The notes beneath the pieces are model-generated. The model made no database searches. It worked only from the letters and a program-made list of their open reading frames with translations, and had not been told where the DNA came from. This document shows, in pieces, positions 26,705 to 37,969 of a stretch of DNA of 64,000 bases; the first letter of the stretch is position 1; the number at the start of each line of letters is the position of its first letter. The translations under genes were made by a program, and so were the position numbers. The stretch is from Trichuris trichiura (lineage: Eukaryota; Nematoda; Enoplea; Trichinellida; Trichuridae): positions 930,001-994,000 of the forward strand of contig JBAJFE010000029.1 in the NCBI GenBank assembly GCA_037903355.1, in the 5' to 3' direction.

Positions 26705-26968
26705 CTTTGTTCTGAAACAAAATTATAACTTAGAAACAAAGCGCGAAACCGTAGTCACTTATGTCAAACGGTTGCGCCATCGCACAAGTACTATTTACAT
26801 AACTACAGTAAGAAATAAGCGCAGGTTATTGTGGATGCACTTTTGGGATGCGCTTTCTAGACCAATCAGACGAGTGCGTGAATGTCTTTTAGTTTTGAAT
26901 ATCGCGACCAGTCGACTAGTTGGTTTTGCGGCGAGTTTGACGAATATAGAGAATAGTTTAATCGAGTC
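26705..26968. promoter_or_regulatory. Shared bidirectional promoter region, POLR2K and LC8
   Basis: The two start codons lie 264 bp apart and diverge, so both promoters must overlap or lie inside transcribed leaders. I see no clear TATA box, which fits housekeeping genes. Confidence 0.45.
26712..26722 (-). promoter_or_regulatory. Candidate trans-splice or 5' UTR acceptor of POLR2K
   Basis: On the minus strand ttttgtttcag ends 7 nt before the ATG. The surrounding 16-mer is identical to the one before the LRRFIP start. Confidence 0.4.
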
Positions 26969-27723
26969 ATGGCTGAAGGTCGAGCAACTGTCATCAAAAA
27001 TGCAGATATGTCGGAGGAGATGCAACGTGACGCCATCGAATGCGCCAACAAAGCTATGGAAAAGTATGATTCATTTCATTTGGACATCATCACTTTTTTG
27101 TCACGAAAAAAGTTATTTTTATTAATGTTGTTGAGTTTCAACCTCCGTAACCGTAGTTCATACACTGTCTCCAAAAGTGCTGTTCAGCAGTAGTCAGCGT
27201 TTGCTTCCTTTAGTAAGACTACATAAATGGAAAAAAATTTGTTTTAGTAGTGGCTAGCGTTAAGTGTCGTCCGCATTGGACGCCATGAAGGTTAAGGTTT
27301 TTCTTGCTGCTGTTCACGCACTGAACAGCTTAAGACGTTGTTGCTAACAATAGTGGCAGCGAAATGGTCGTTTATCATATCCTGTGGATGACATGACAGG
27401 TTCCGGCATAAGTAAGACTGCCAAAAGGCGCAGCTGCTTTAAGAATTCATTGTTTCCTCTCCAACCAGAAAGGTAACTGCGGCTCTTTCTTAATTGATTG
27501 TAATGTACCGGTTTTCCGATCATTATCCTCACGTTTTTCGTCCAGGTGTTCAATCGAAAAGGATATTGCAGCCTACATCAAAAGAGAGTTCGACAAGAAG
27601 TGGAATCCAACGTGGCATTGCATTGTTGGTCGCAACTTCGGTTCGTACGTGACGCACGAGACGAAAAATTTCATCTACTTCTATGTGGGTCAGATCGCCA
27701 TTTTATTATTCAAAAGCGGCTGA
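26969..27723 (+). CDS. DYNLL1: Dynein light chain LC8 type
   Basis: Two exons (26969-27063 and 27546-27723), split by a 482-nt intron inside a lysine codon, encode 90 residues. The protein is nearly identical to animal LC8: [58 protein letters not shown], and [16 protein letters not shown] at the end. LC8 is a dimeric hub that binds short linear motifs and stabilises dynein intermediate chain and many other partners. Two positions differ from the usual sequence: Cys where KYNIEKD has Tyr, and Trp in KKWNPTW. The first-exon frame extends past the donor, but the homology requires the splice. Animals carry several LC8 paralogues; the symbol marks the family. Confidence 0.96.
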
Positions 27724-27852
27724 GCTGCATTGGCGTTATCGCTCCAATGAATTTATACTGTAGTGTGCTAGAGGGGATAAACCTTATTTTTTAGTCATGT
27801 TTAACACACTCGCAATGGTATTTCACTCGTTGCGGACCTTGTTTGGAAGTTC

Positions 27853-27858
27853 AATAAA
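27853..27858 (+). terminator. Poly(A) signal AATAAA of LC8
   Basis: The hexamer lies 130 nt after the LC8 stop, in gttcaataaactg, and is the nearest canonical signal downstream. Confidence 0.55.
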
Positions 27859-29208
27859 CTGAATTTTGAATAAGGGTATTGTCGTTGGAAAACATCGTAC
27901 TGCGGCCAAATTGACGAAAACTTTAATTGTTGCGCGAAAACGTCAGAGATGAAAGCGCGTATTAATATTTTAGCCGACAGCTGAACGTCCGCGTAAAAAG
28001 CCTGCTTTCCGCTATGCCTAAAGTGAAAAGCTTCCTAGAGCTTGTGTAGAATTTAGGTAAATTTATTTTCGCACGTTAACGCGTGGTGTAAGTTCAACAA
28101 TCGATCATCTTTCTGCTGAAAAAGAAGAGAAATTTATAGCTAATAAATTAAAAATCAGAAGAGCTCAGTTTGGATTGCCGCTAACTGTAAGAGTGTCCAC
28201 TAAATTTCACTGTAATGACAAAGTCAGCGATTAAATGTTATCTTAATAATTGCTGATTCGATGCGACAGCTGAACATGAAATAAAGTCTTCTAATGGTAG
28301 TTTTCATTGATTATTACGAAGATTAATCGAACTCCCATTAATATTAGGATGAAAATGATGCTTCTGAAGCTGTTTATTGATCCCATTGATGCCGAAAAAT
28401 ATGTTCAATTAGGAAACAAAAAAGGAATTAGGAAATAGGTGGACAAATAGTTAAAAACAAAATTGCAGCATTTATCCGTTCGCACTTTAACTACTGAACA
28501 TGTTCAATCTGAAAGCGTGCAATTTCAAAGTTGTGCGACGAGTATGCGCACTTTCACGGGCAGCAGCCCGGACATACCGTGGTTAAACACTGGTAAATGT
28601 ACACTGGTGAGCTGCCGTGCGCTGTGAAATGAAATCCTTCTTCAAGTAAAGATTCGTATAATTTATCTCCTTCCAACTCCGCTACAATGGCAGCAGTCAT
28701 TAATTTAGTTTCACAGGTTGTTAAAATTTTTTTGTCGCCTAATAAGCTGTCTCCGCAGCTCTGAACTTGATGGGCCATAATTAACTGTATTTTCCACTGA
28801 CTGATTAAACTTACTAAACTTCCTTTCGTTCAAAGGTCATTAATTAGCTGTAAAGCACTATTGGCTGCGCTTTTAAGTATGGCGTAACAGTGACTTCGGA
28901 TGGTGAGTTTTAAACGCCTGCTTTAATTGGTGAAGTAAATTATCTTCTTGCAAAGTATGTTCTATAATTACACATAAGCGTATCTTTTTTATCCAAGAAC
29001 ATTTCATTGGGGTACTGTAAGTTCAAACGTGATTTCTTTTAATATTGATTCTTGCAGTCGTGCATTTTGTACTGCAGTAGGTTGTTTTGTCCACGATTGT
29101 TTAGTGGTGAGACATTCGTTAATAGTAAGACTGTCTTGTTAGTAAGACTTCATTCTCCAGTAAACTGTTTAACTAGAGTTAGCTGGTCATGGTAGTGGAT
29201 ATCGCTGG
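27859..29208. other. Intergenic with two weak coding candidates
   Basis: This gap between LC8 and NDE1 holds a possible exon on the plus strand at 28093-28186, listed separately. A 74-codon minus-strand frame at 28554-28778 (MAHQVQSCGDSLLGDKK...) looks compositionally protein-like but has no recognised family. Nothing else stands out. Confidence 0.4.
28093..28186 (+). other. Possible orphan exon with an RxxFGLP motif (SARNP-like?)
   Basis: An acceptor-like gtgtaag is followed by an open frame containing DHLSAEKEEKFIANKLKIRR and AQFGLP. It ends at a canonical donor, act|gtaaga. The pattern EEK..KIRRAQFG resembles the repeated RAxRFG units of the mRNA-export factor SARNP/Tho1. I found no SAP domain or neighbouring exon, so it may be a fragment or chance. 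Confidence 0.2.
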
Positions 29209-31018
29209 ATGATGTCCGAACTAGCCTCCTTGACAAAAGAAGTGAATCACTGGAAATCCCTTGCTGAAGAATACCGAGTGAAGTAAGCAGCGTTTAGGCA
29301 CAGTGTTGAAAACTAACTATTTCACGTAGCGTTGAAGCTTTTATTTTCCAAAATTTTAAACTCCTGCCTGGTGCGTATTCGGTTGAAATCTGTACACGCA
29401 CTACTAAATTGCTGCTGTCGCGGGGGCATTCATTTTAAGGTTAAACTTCTAAGCTTGCGTTGAGGCAGCGGTTAGACATTTGCTCCTTTGCATGTTACTT
29501 CAATCGCACGAAAAGATTCAGGAAAGCATGCTCACGGCGAAAATTGCACTAGAAATGATGGAATTGTTTTATGATGATTTCTCACGAATGCTTCAGCCTG
29601 CTCGCAGTTCAAGAAGAGCTAGTTGACTATCAGGCCGGCAGCCACGATCTGGAAGCTGAATTGGAAAACCAACTAGACGAAGCTGAAACCAAAAACGAAA
29701 AGCTTACGCGTTCCAACCAATGCTTACGCATGGAATGCGACAGACTGAAGGTACTTTTTTAGCCGTAAAACTCGGTTAACCAATTCAAGCAGTCTCGTTT
29801 TCTAAACCATATCGTTACGATGGATCCTTTTACTGAAAAGCATTGAATTGCCGAGCTACATTTGCAAATCGTTCGATCATTACATCCGAGAAAACAAGTA
29901 CATTTAAGTTTTTAAGTGAACGCTCTTCTGGATGAATTTGTTCCGCCGTCAGCGTCAGAGGCGGTGGAACAAGTTCACTCCACAGCGTTGATATCTTTAT
30001 TTATTTCCTAAGCAAACCAGTCTTCTCAGCCGTTCATTGGGAAGGCTTTCGCATTTTTCACTAAAATAAATGATGACAGAGTAAGGTGGTAAAGTGTTTT
30101 TGAGATTAATGAGCGACGGATATCCGAAGATGTGTTGCCCAGATTGGTTTTCTAGTTTACGTGGCAACAAGTTTTGCCACTTCTATCTCGAGACGAGCAT
30201 AGTTTTCTTTCTTAGAGTAAGCTTGACGGCCTACAGTTGGAACGATGTGAGCAAGTGCGCAGACTCGAAGCGGAGCTTGACCGAGTCGTTGTCGAACGTG
30301 ACGGTCTCCAACGTTACGTCAGGGAATTGGAACAACAAAACGATAGCCTTGAACGGGCACACAGGCACTGATGAAACAGGCAAAAACTTTTACAAATTCT
30401 ACCACTTTTAGGGAGGCGCTCGCTTCCTTAGAGGACTTTGAAAGACGCTTAAACGAGGTATTTTTAAGCGGATGTTTTTGAAAATTTTTCTTGCATACAA
30501 GCATTGAAAATTAAATACTTTCAATAGGCAATCGAAAGAAATGCGCTTCTTGAATGCGAGGTGGACGAAAAGGAGTCCCTTCGGGAATACATTCAACGTT
30601 TGAAGGACGAAACAAGAGGTCACATAAGTGTTCTCCCGCGTCCAACATCAATAGGTTACTTTTAGACCTGAGACTCGAGCTTCATGTCAAGGACCGTGCG
30701 GACCATCAAGCTGCTTTCACAAATAAGTCCACCGCTTCTTTGGCACACGTACTCAACGGTGAGGTCAAAAAAGATAGACGATTTTCTTTGCAAAGTCTAC
30801 TAAGTTGCCTGCTTATCTTTTAATTGCCATTAACAGTACCTGTTTCAGGCTCAGCTGCCTCTGCCAACAATACAACTCAGTCCGGTTCAACAATGACGTC
30901 AAGAATACCGGCGTTCAACATTCTTACCGACTTTTGGCGGAAGAATAATGTAATTTGCACCTTTTTGACTTTTCTTTTGACTCAATTCGTTTGGCTTCAG
31001 AAAAAATCAAAGAAATGA
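29209..31018 (+). CDS. NDE1: NudE/NUDEL family dynein regulator
   Basis: NudE proteins bridge LIS1 and cytoplasmic dynein at centrosomes, kinetochores and the nuclear envelope. Eight exons (29209-29282, 29597-29750, 30216-30364, 30412-30457, 30528-30618, 30666-30758, 30849-30949, 31001-31018) give 241 codons. The coiled-coil blocks are in family order: EELVDYQAGSHDLEAELENQ, LQRYVRELEQQNDSLERAHR, EALASLEDFERRLNEAIERN, and LLECEVDEKES followed by QRLKDETRDLRLEL. The C-terminal SRIPAFNILTDFWRK matches the conserved segment before the vertebrate tail. At 241 residues it is shorter than vertebrate NDE1 (about 345). The intron 30365-30411 has a GC donor (cacag|gcactg), and no GT exists in the interval. 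The last intron (30950-31000, 51 nt) is in frame and could be retained. The ATG at 29209 is the first after an in-frame stop. Confidence 0.92.
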
Positions 31019-31159
31019 ACCTTCAAATCAACGTGCCTTTACAGTGCGTCCACGCGTCAACTTAGTCCTCATTTTAAATCCTTTCTATCGCTTTGGTCTT
31101 CCTGGTTCCGTGCGAGTAAAACTGTAAGCTAGTGATTCCAGCTGCTTATTCGTTGCATT

Positions 31160-31165
31160 TTTAAT
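31160..31165 (-). terminator. Variant poly(A) signal ATTAAA overlapping the BTAF1 stop
   Basis: The minus strand reads aat-taa-aaatg, so ATTAAA overlaps the stop codon. Only 142 nt separate this stop from the convergent NDE1 stop. Confidence 0.35.
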
Positions 31166-34100
31166 TGACTCTTACTGACGACTCGGCATCAAGGTTGTCT
31201 TCATATTCAGTTTTTTCCCAGGATACGTAGTCTTTGTGAATGTTTCGGGCGAACGATTTTGATCGCGAATTCGAAGCTCGGCTGGAGGCGGGAAGCTCAG
31301 TTTTACCATGACCTTCCAATGTCAACATTTCAAACAGCTGATCGGTAGCCATAGATAAAAGCGATTTGTTTTCTTCGCCAATCACTACGTCTGCCATATA
31401 GTTCTTAAACCTTTGTTGCTCCATAATCTTTTCCTCAAGTGTTCCTTGCGTTATAAGTCGATAAACGTTGAGCGTTCGGCTCTGTCCAATCCTGTGGGCA
31501 CGATCCATCGCTTGAATATCTTTGGTTGGATTCCAGTCGTGATCAAAGAATATGACTACGTCAGCACCGATCAGATTGAGTCCCAGCCCCCCTACCTGAG
31601 TGGTCAACAGAAGTAGATCAATCGAGGGGTCTTCATTGAAGCGTTGAGCAATTTCTTGTCGACGAGAAGCTTGCACAGTGCCGTCAAGTCTTAGGAATGA
31701 AACTATTCCAAAAATCCCGTTATCAATTAGCTGAGCGATCAAGTTTAAAACCGACTTAAACTGGCAAAAGATGAGAGCACGATGTGGACTTATGCCACCA
31801 GAGTTCTACAAACATAAATGATCATGTAATCACCGAGTGCTGACGGAAAATATACCTCATCTTCTGTGCGAAAGCTGCCAATACCGCACTCGGAAAGAAG
31901 CTCCTTCAAGGCAATCATCTTACCAGACAGTTGAACATCGCATAGTTCTTCATTTGAAGCAATGTTGAACCTGGAGAGCAACTGCTTTATTCCGCCACCA
32001 TCGTTGTCATCATTGTCTTTTAAATTAACGACCAACATTGGATGGCTGCACAGTTTGCGCAACATGTGAACCGTTTGCAAAGCAAGTCCACGACGAGCAA
32101 TGCCTGATGATTCTTTAGCAGCGTCTGTTGTTGCTGCATTTAGTTTGCGCCACATTGCCTCCGTTATGTGCTCGTAAAGCGCCTGTTGCAGCGGAGAAAG
32201 AGTGCAGTAATAATCTTGTATAATTTTTGGTGGCAAATCTTGGCAAACTTCGCTTTTCTTTCTTCTCAATATAAAAGGTAGTACCTATGAAGGTAAAGGT
32301 TGGAGTCGTTTTTATGGTGCCTTTGTATCAAACTTCACAGAAACCTCTATTCTATTATAGCAATCATTAATGAAAAATCTTTCATGCAAAACATTGATTA
32401 GTGCAATAACTATTGGCTTAATTGACGTTTAATTATATCATTAACGCCTTTCACCATAACTATTTTCAGGTAATTGATCCGATTTAATCATGCATTGAAC
32501 TTATAACTTACAATAACAAAAACGTTAAAAGTGGGTTCGCTTATGTAAAATTTTAACGTATTGTATACATACCTAAATTAAATTATTTCTGTGTACGTCT
32601 GTGAAAGTGCACTTCATGAAGAGAAAGGTTTTTAAAATTACCTGTTTATGCAAGGTTTCCAGAGCTCGTCGGCCAGCTTCGGCATCGGTGTAAGTTGCCT
32701 TACTATCCCGACTAAGACGTATAGGTCGCAAGTAACGTTGTTGAAATTGTTGATATGTTCCAAGATAGCCAGGCATTAGAAATTCAAACAATGACCACAA
32801 TTCAAGTACACTGTTCTGTACGGGAGTTCCGCTTAATATGAGTCTGTGTTTGGCTCGAATGGACAAAGCAGCTTTGAAAAGTTGAGTTTTTGGATTTCGA
32901 ATCAAATGACCTTCGTCAAGAACACAATACAACCAAGTATCTTCAAAAATGGATGCATTTTCTCGCCTCAAACATTCGTAGGAAGCAATAAATAGATTGC
33001 ACTCTTTAGAATCCTAAGAAATTTGCGTTCGGTGATGAGAAGGGAATCGAATAAAGCGTACCAAGCTGCAAAGATCCTTATCCATCATGGAAACCCGAAG
33101 CGGTCCACGGTCAAGGAAAAATTTTGTCACCTCACTTGACCAATGAGAAACCAACGTTTTGGGACATAGAATCAATGACTTGTAAACATCGGACTTCTTT
33201 TCCAGCGCCTCGGACGTGGCGATGTAGATTATGCAAAGAGTTTGCAATGTTTTTCCCAAACCCATTTCGTCGCATAAAATGCCATGCAAACTGTAAGCTT
33301 TCAAAAATGAAAGCCACGTTACTCCATCACGTTGATAGGGTCTGAGTTCTCGGTTTACCGCGTAAGGGACCAGAACGGGCGGTAATGCTGACGGATTACA
33401 TAACAAAGAAAACAGCTGCGCCCTTTCGTGGCGACGACGAATCAGTTCTGGACAAAGCTCCGATTCAGATTCATTCACATTTTCCAATGGCATTAATTCG
33501 ACTAGAGTGCAAAAAGACTCACATGCACATTCTCTAAAAAATCAAAAACATCAGAAAAGGCTAGAAAGACAAACTTCATTTTGAACCGTATTTTAGCATG
33601 TGGAAAAGTCATCTTGCATAAAACGGATGACGCCAGCACACGAGTGACGCCGGCTAGGTGAGGACCAATCTTTTTGATTAGGCAGTTTATCGCTTCAAGA
33701 GGACCAATACAAGCGGCTACATCTTCGGATGTCTCCAAAGTAGACAAAATTGGTGGAAGAAAGAGATTCAGTGTAGGAATAAGTTCCGTGCCGGCCAATA
33801 CACTTATACACTTAGATGCCAAGTGCCGAACCGCACACTTGTTCGAACGCAAGGCAGTCAAGCATTGCTTAATATGCATTTCAAGGATACGACGTCGAAT
33901 CTGCGCATCCAGGGATGGATAAGTTACGCTGATGGCCTAGAAAAAGCAAGTAGATAACAAAGGACAACTAAAGGAGCATAACTTACGTGAAAAACGACTG
34001 CGGTATGTTCGGGGGAACAAGGCTTTAAGGGACAAAACAAAATGTCTGCCATAAATGGCATTACGGACCGCAAGTTATCCTGATAATAACCGGCAATTTT

Positions 34101-37100
34101 TGCAAGAACGCGACCAGCATTCCGCGACGAATTCGAACCGTCGGATGGGCTAACCTTTTCGGTAGGAAGGTCAACGGTATTACACTGTGATCTTCCACAT
34201 GTCTGTTGCTCTGTGCACAACGATAAAATGCATGTACCGTCGCATTCACCTAGGTCATGAGAAGCGATACGCTGTTCAGAGAGTAGATTCAAAAGCTTTC
34301 TGCCAATTTTATCGTTTGGAGAGGGTGTCCTGTCAGTAGACAACTTGAGAAGCAAAGTTAAGCATTCAGCAACCAAATCTACAATAATATCGCTATCACC
34401 CTCCTTAATATAATTTATCAACGGTTTGACGACGGGATTTAATTTCTGAGGCAACGTTCTCATTAGGATACAAGTACACGACATCCACACATTTACTTCA
34501 CGCAGCGCTACTTGTACTTCAGCAGCTGCGCCTTCCACTTGGCTTTCCAAGGCAAAACACTCAGCCACATCGAGAGAGGCTACTGTGGTACCCCTTGAAA
34601 TAACTTGCTTAAGCATCCGACATGTATTAAGGGCTTCGTCAGGATTCAGAGTAGCAGCTGTAGGTGACTGCTCAACTTCTGAATGGCAAGACACTTTTTG
34701 TACCTCTGAAATGCCACGAACTTTTCCGTTCACCAAGTCAGCCAATTTTGTGCACATAAGATTCAATTCAGTCAGTTTAAAAAAGGTTTCATCGTAAATG
34801 AACGGCGACGCTTCCACGTTTTCCAGTACTTTGGATTTCAATGTCTCGTCACAAAAATTGCAAAAGTCAGTATCCATTTTTAGCCATTCGCAAAGTACAA
34901 TGCAGACTGCGATGCGGCGTTCTAGCGAACTGGATATCAAATGAAAGAGCAGCAAAGAAAATAAACCGCTACTAACGACGCTATTCGCATTCTCTGCCCT
35001 GCTGATCACTTCGAAAAGTAGAACCAAAAGTCGAGCTGCAGCCACCTTGGCCTGCAACGAGAAGCCATACAAACAGCGGCATGATCAAATGAAGTTCAAC
35101 GGACGATTTTTGCTTAATAACTGTCAAGTATAGAAATAAAATTATTCTGCGGAACTTGAGTTATGAAATGATAATGAAATCAGGAGCCATCGTCATTGTT
35201 ACGGGAAACAACTACCAGACGGAGTAGGATTTTGCTGAACATTAACTTCAGGAACGAATTCACTACTCGTAACAGATAATGTCTTCCATTTTCGTTGGAA
35301 CGGTTGCTTGTCATCCGTGACACCGAAACGAACGTACAGTTAAGGAACAAATGCTCCAAGAGTGACTGAAGTGTGTGTGTGTGTGTGTTACCAACGTATA
35401 ACAGAAAATTGATTGGGCATACCTAATATAGTCATTAAAGGCTTGTATAAAAACGACGCGCTACAAAGAACAAGCGTAAGAAACCGATAATATGGCGCGA
35501 ATTACTCAAAACAATTTAACATCAACAAAGAACGCGCAGCTGTCATTTTTTAGGCCCATTACGTGTTCTCTGTATCAATCAGCTCTTCATTCCGAACTTA
35601 AATCGTTCATCTACGCAGACTGGCTGGCTTTAAATTTCATCTTTGCTGCCCCCTACTAATACACAATAGCAAACGATATGCAATGTTGAGCATTGAAATT
35701 ATTGAATAGAAGGCATAAAAAGAAACGCGCGCCACATATGAGACAGCGAGCAGCTGCCTCGATATGGTATTCATTGGCGGAAAAAAACCCTTGAGTATTT
35801 TTCGACCGATGAAATGAAAATAAACCTTTTATACAAAATCCAGTTGTCTCAACTTGGCCCTAAATGCAAAGAAACCGGATATCACTCAAAATAGCCATTG
35901 TTCGCCTGAGCATAGAGAAAACAGAAAAAAAAGTTGATATACCTACAGAATACAAACACTGAACAAAGGGACATAACAGCGCCATCCGCGGATCACTTTG
36001 AAATTGTATTTTGCTCAATTAAAAAAACAAAATCACAACATTGAAAAATAACTAGCAAACTCTGAAATAACCGATGGTATCAAAGTTACATGATTCAAAT
36101 TTTCCAATGACAAGCTGTTATAATGAATCGGTTTCACGGTTTCAGGAAAAAAGTTGGGGTGCGGTCATTTAAATGTTCCGCGTTATTAAAACTAGAATCA
36201 ACTTTGTCTACGAAGGCTATGGAATTACAACCACTCCGACGTTTCAAAATGAGCGCAACCTAAGGGCATCGCGGGAAAGAAAAACTTATCCAATTTGGCC
36301 AGTTTACCTGAAGTACGGTTTCCTGACGTTCCAGATCGGAGGCTGCCATGACGCCTTCGCCTCCAACGAAAAGGGGGCTATTCGCACCGAGAAATTCTTT
36401 CGTCAATACAGGATTACTCCAAGGGACCATAAGCGTCGCTAACCAATAACCAAGCATTTGGTGAACAAATTCGACAAGTACTGTTGGATCGGTGTTCTTA
36501 ATAAGCAATGACCATAGTTGAAATATCTTTGTACGCACGATACTTTCAGTTTCCACCAAGTTGTTAATGAAAAGCCGAGGCATGAACAAAGATAAATAGG
36601 TCACCATCTTTTCACTTTCCAAAGATACTGACTTCAGAGACTTGATTATTAAAGAGAGGTATAGCGACCGTATGTCAGACATGCTGTGCTCTAACAGATT
36701 AAGGCAGACAACCAATGAATCCAAATTAACTGTGAACATTGAACATGAATCCAAAATATGCAAAAGGCCCTTTACAGATGCGTCGGTATTGTCATTGCAA
36801 TGCATACTCAATCTTTTCTCACATCGATGGTACAGATCATCTGCCAAATCTGGCAAAGCATCAAGAAGCTTTTCCACCACTCCAGATACAGCTTCCGAAG
36901 CGGCAATCACTATGTCTTCGTTTTCATTTTCCAAGCAGTCAACCACTGCCCAAACAAAGTTTGTCGGCACCGAAGGCCTATCAAGATGACTGTATACAGC
37001 TAACAACATATACTTCGCAATGAGCAGTCCGCTAAATGGACAAGCCCAGTCATCTTTTCCTGGAGAGTTAAATTTTAGGAAACTGACAACAATGTCGTAA

Positions 37101-37969
37101 AGTCGATGCTGCAATTCAGTAGACAGGAAAGGAGTCACAGCACCAACACCCTGAGCACAAGCTTCCCGTACCGGAGCGAATACATGATTTCCAATAAAGT
37201 CACTAAAGCGATCAAGTGCAAGTACACTGAGCATATGCTCTAACAGAAACAACTGAAGATTTTTACACTGAACTACAGGAAGAAGTTCTTTTAAAGCCAA
37301 AGCAGCTCCGTGGCGAACAAACCAACTTGCGCTATACAAATTGCTGCTTAACGTGAAACAGAACTTGGACACAACCCCGACAAAAGAATCGCTGGGAATG
37401 TTCATCTCCAAATTCGACAGGTTAAATTGGAGCTGCTTCTTTCGCTTTTTTGTCTGAGGATCATCCGTACTCGTTCCTTCTTGAAAGCAGCTCAGATCAG
37501 ACTCGGATACGAGGGTCTTAATATCAAAAATCATAGCATATTTATCCGCCAACTGCTGACCCAACATTTGATATTGCTCTTGTCGTTCTTGGGGTAACGC
37601 GTCAAATTCATTACCGTCGCAGCAGAGCATCACTTCATTACATTCCAGCGTATTTTTCAAGTCAAAATTGAGCTGGAAAGTTTCAGAAACCATAGCAGCG
37701 TCACAACTTTTATGTGCATCAAGCAAACATGCTTTACATAGTTCTCCAATAGCTTGGGCAGCGCTGACGCGAGATCCGTAACTTCTGTTCATAAGCAGTT
37801 GCTGAACGCGGGTTAAAAGCATGTTTAATACTGTCGGATGACGTACACATGCTGTGCTCAAATTGCTAACCGCTAATTCCCTTAACACCGGACTTTTTGA
37901 CTTCAAAAGAGCCACCAGCTTCTCAATGCGTGTTGAAGAATCAGCTTCTTCTTCGTCTGGTTGCGTCAT
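31161..37969 (-). CDS. BTAF1: TATA-binding protein-associated factor 172 (Mot1), SNF2-family ATPase
   Basis: BTAF1/Mot1 removes TBP from DNA using ATP and redistributes it among promoters. Seven exons on the minus strand (37969-36308, 35051-33987, 33936-33587, 33533-33062, 33013-32642, 32284-31856, 31805-31161) join to 1664 codons; human BTAF1 is about 1849. The first 1050 or so residues are HEAT-type helical repeats that clasp TBP (SWFVRHGAALALKEL, FAPVREACAQGVGAV and others). The C-terminal ATPase has HGILCDEMGLGKTLQ (Walker A, near 33245-33285), VLDEGHLIRN (DEGH box), LILSGTPVQNSVLELWSLFE, LLLTTQVGGLGLNL and MDRAHRIGQSR, all intact. QDLPPKIIQDYYCTLSPLQ is a BTAF1-specific signature. The start is the first ATG in a frame preceded by a stop. 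Intron 1 is 1256 nt and carries a (GT)n tract. The donor between exons 3 and 4 (acg|gttcaa) was chosen because it preserves alignment length. Confidence 0.95.
35371..35388. repeat. (GT)9 microsatellite
   Basis: An uninterrupted run of nine GT units lies inside the large first intron of BTAF1. Confidence 0.95.

Noticed and set aside
26504..27723. POLR2K and LC8 as an operon
   Set aside because: They are on opposite strands; a shared divergent promoter is the simpler reading.
28554..28778. 74-codon minus-strand frame MAHQVQSCGDSLLGDKK...
   Set aside because: It looks protein-like and is followed by a possible donor, but I found no homologous family or downstream exon.
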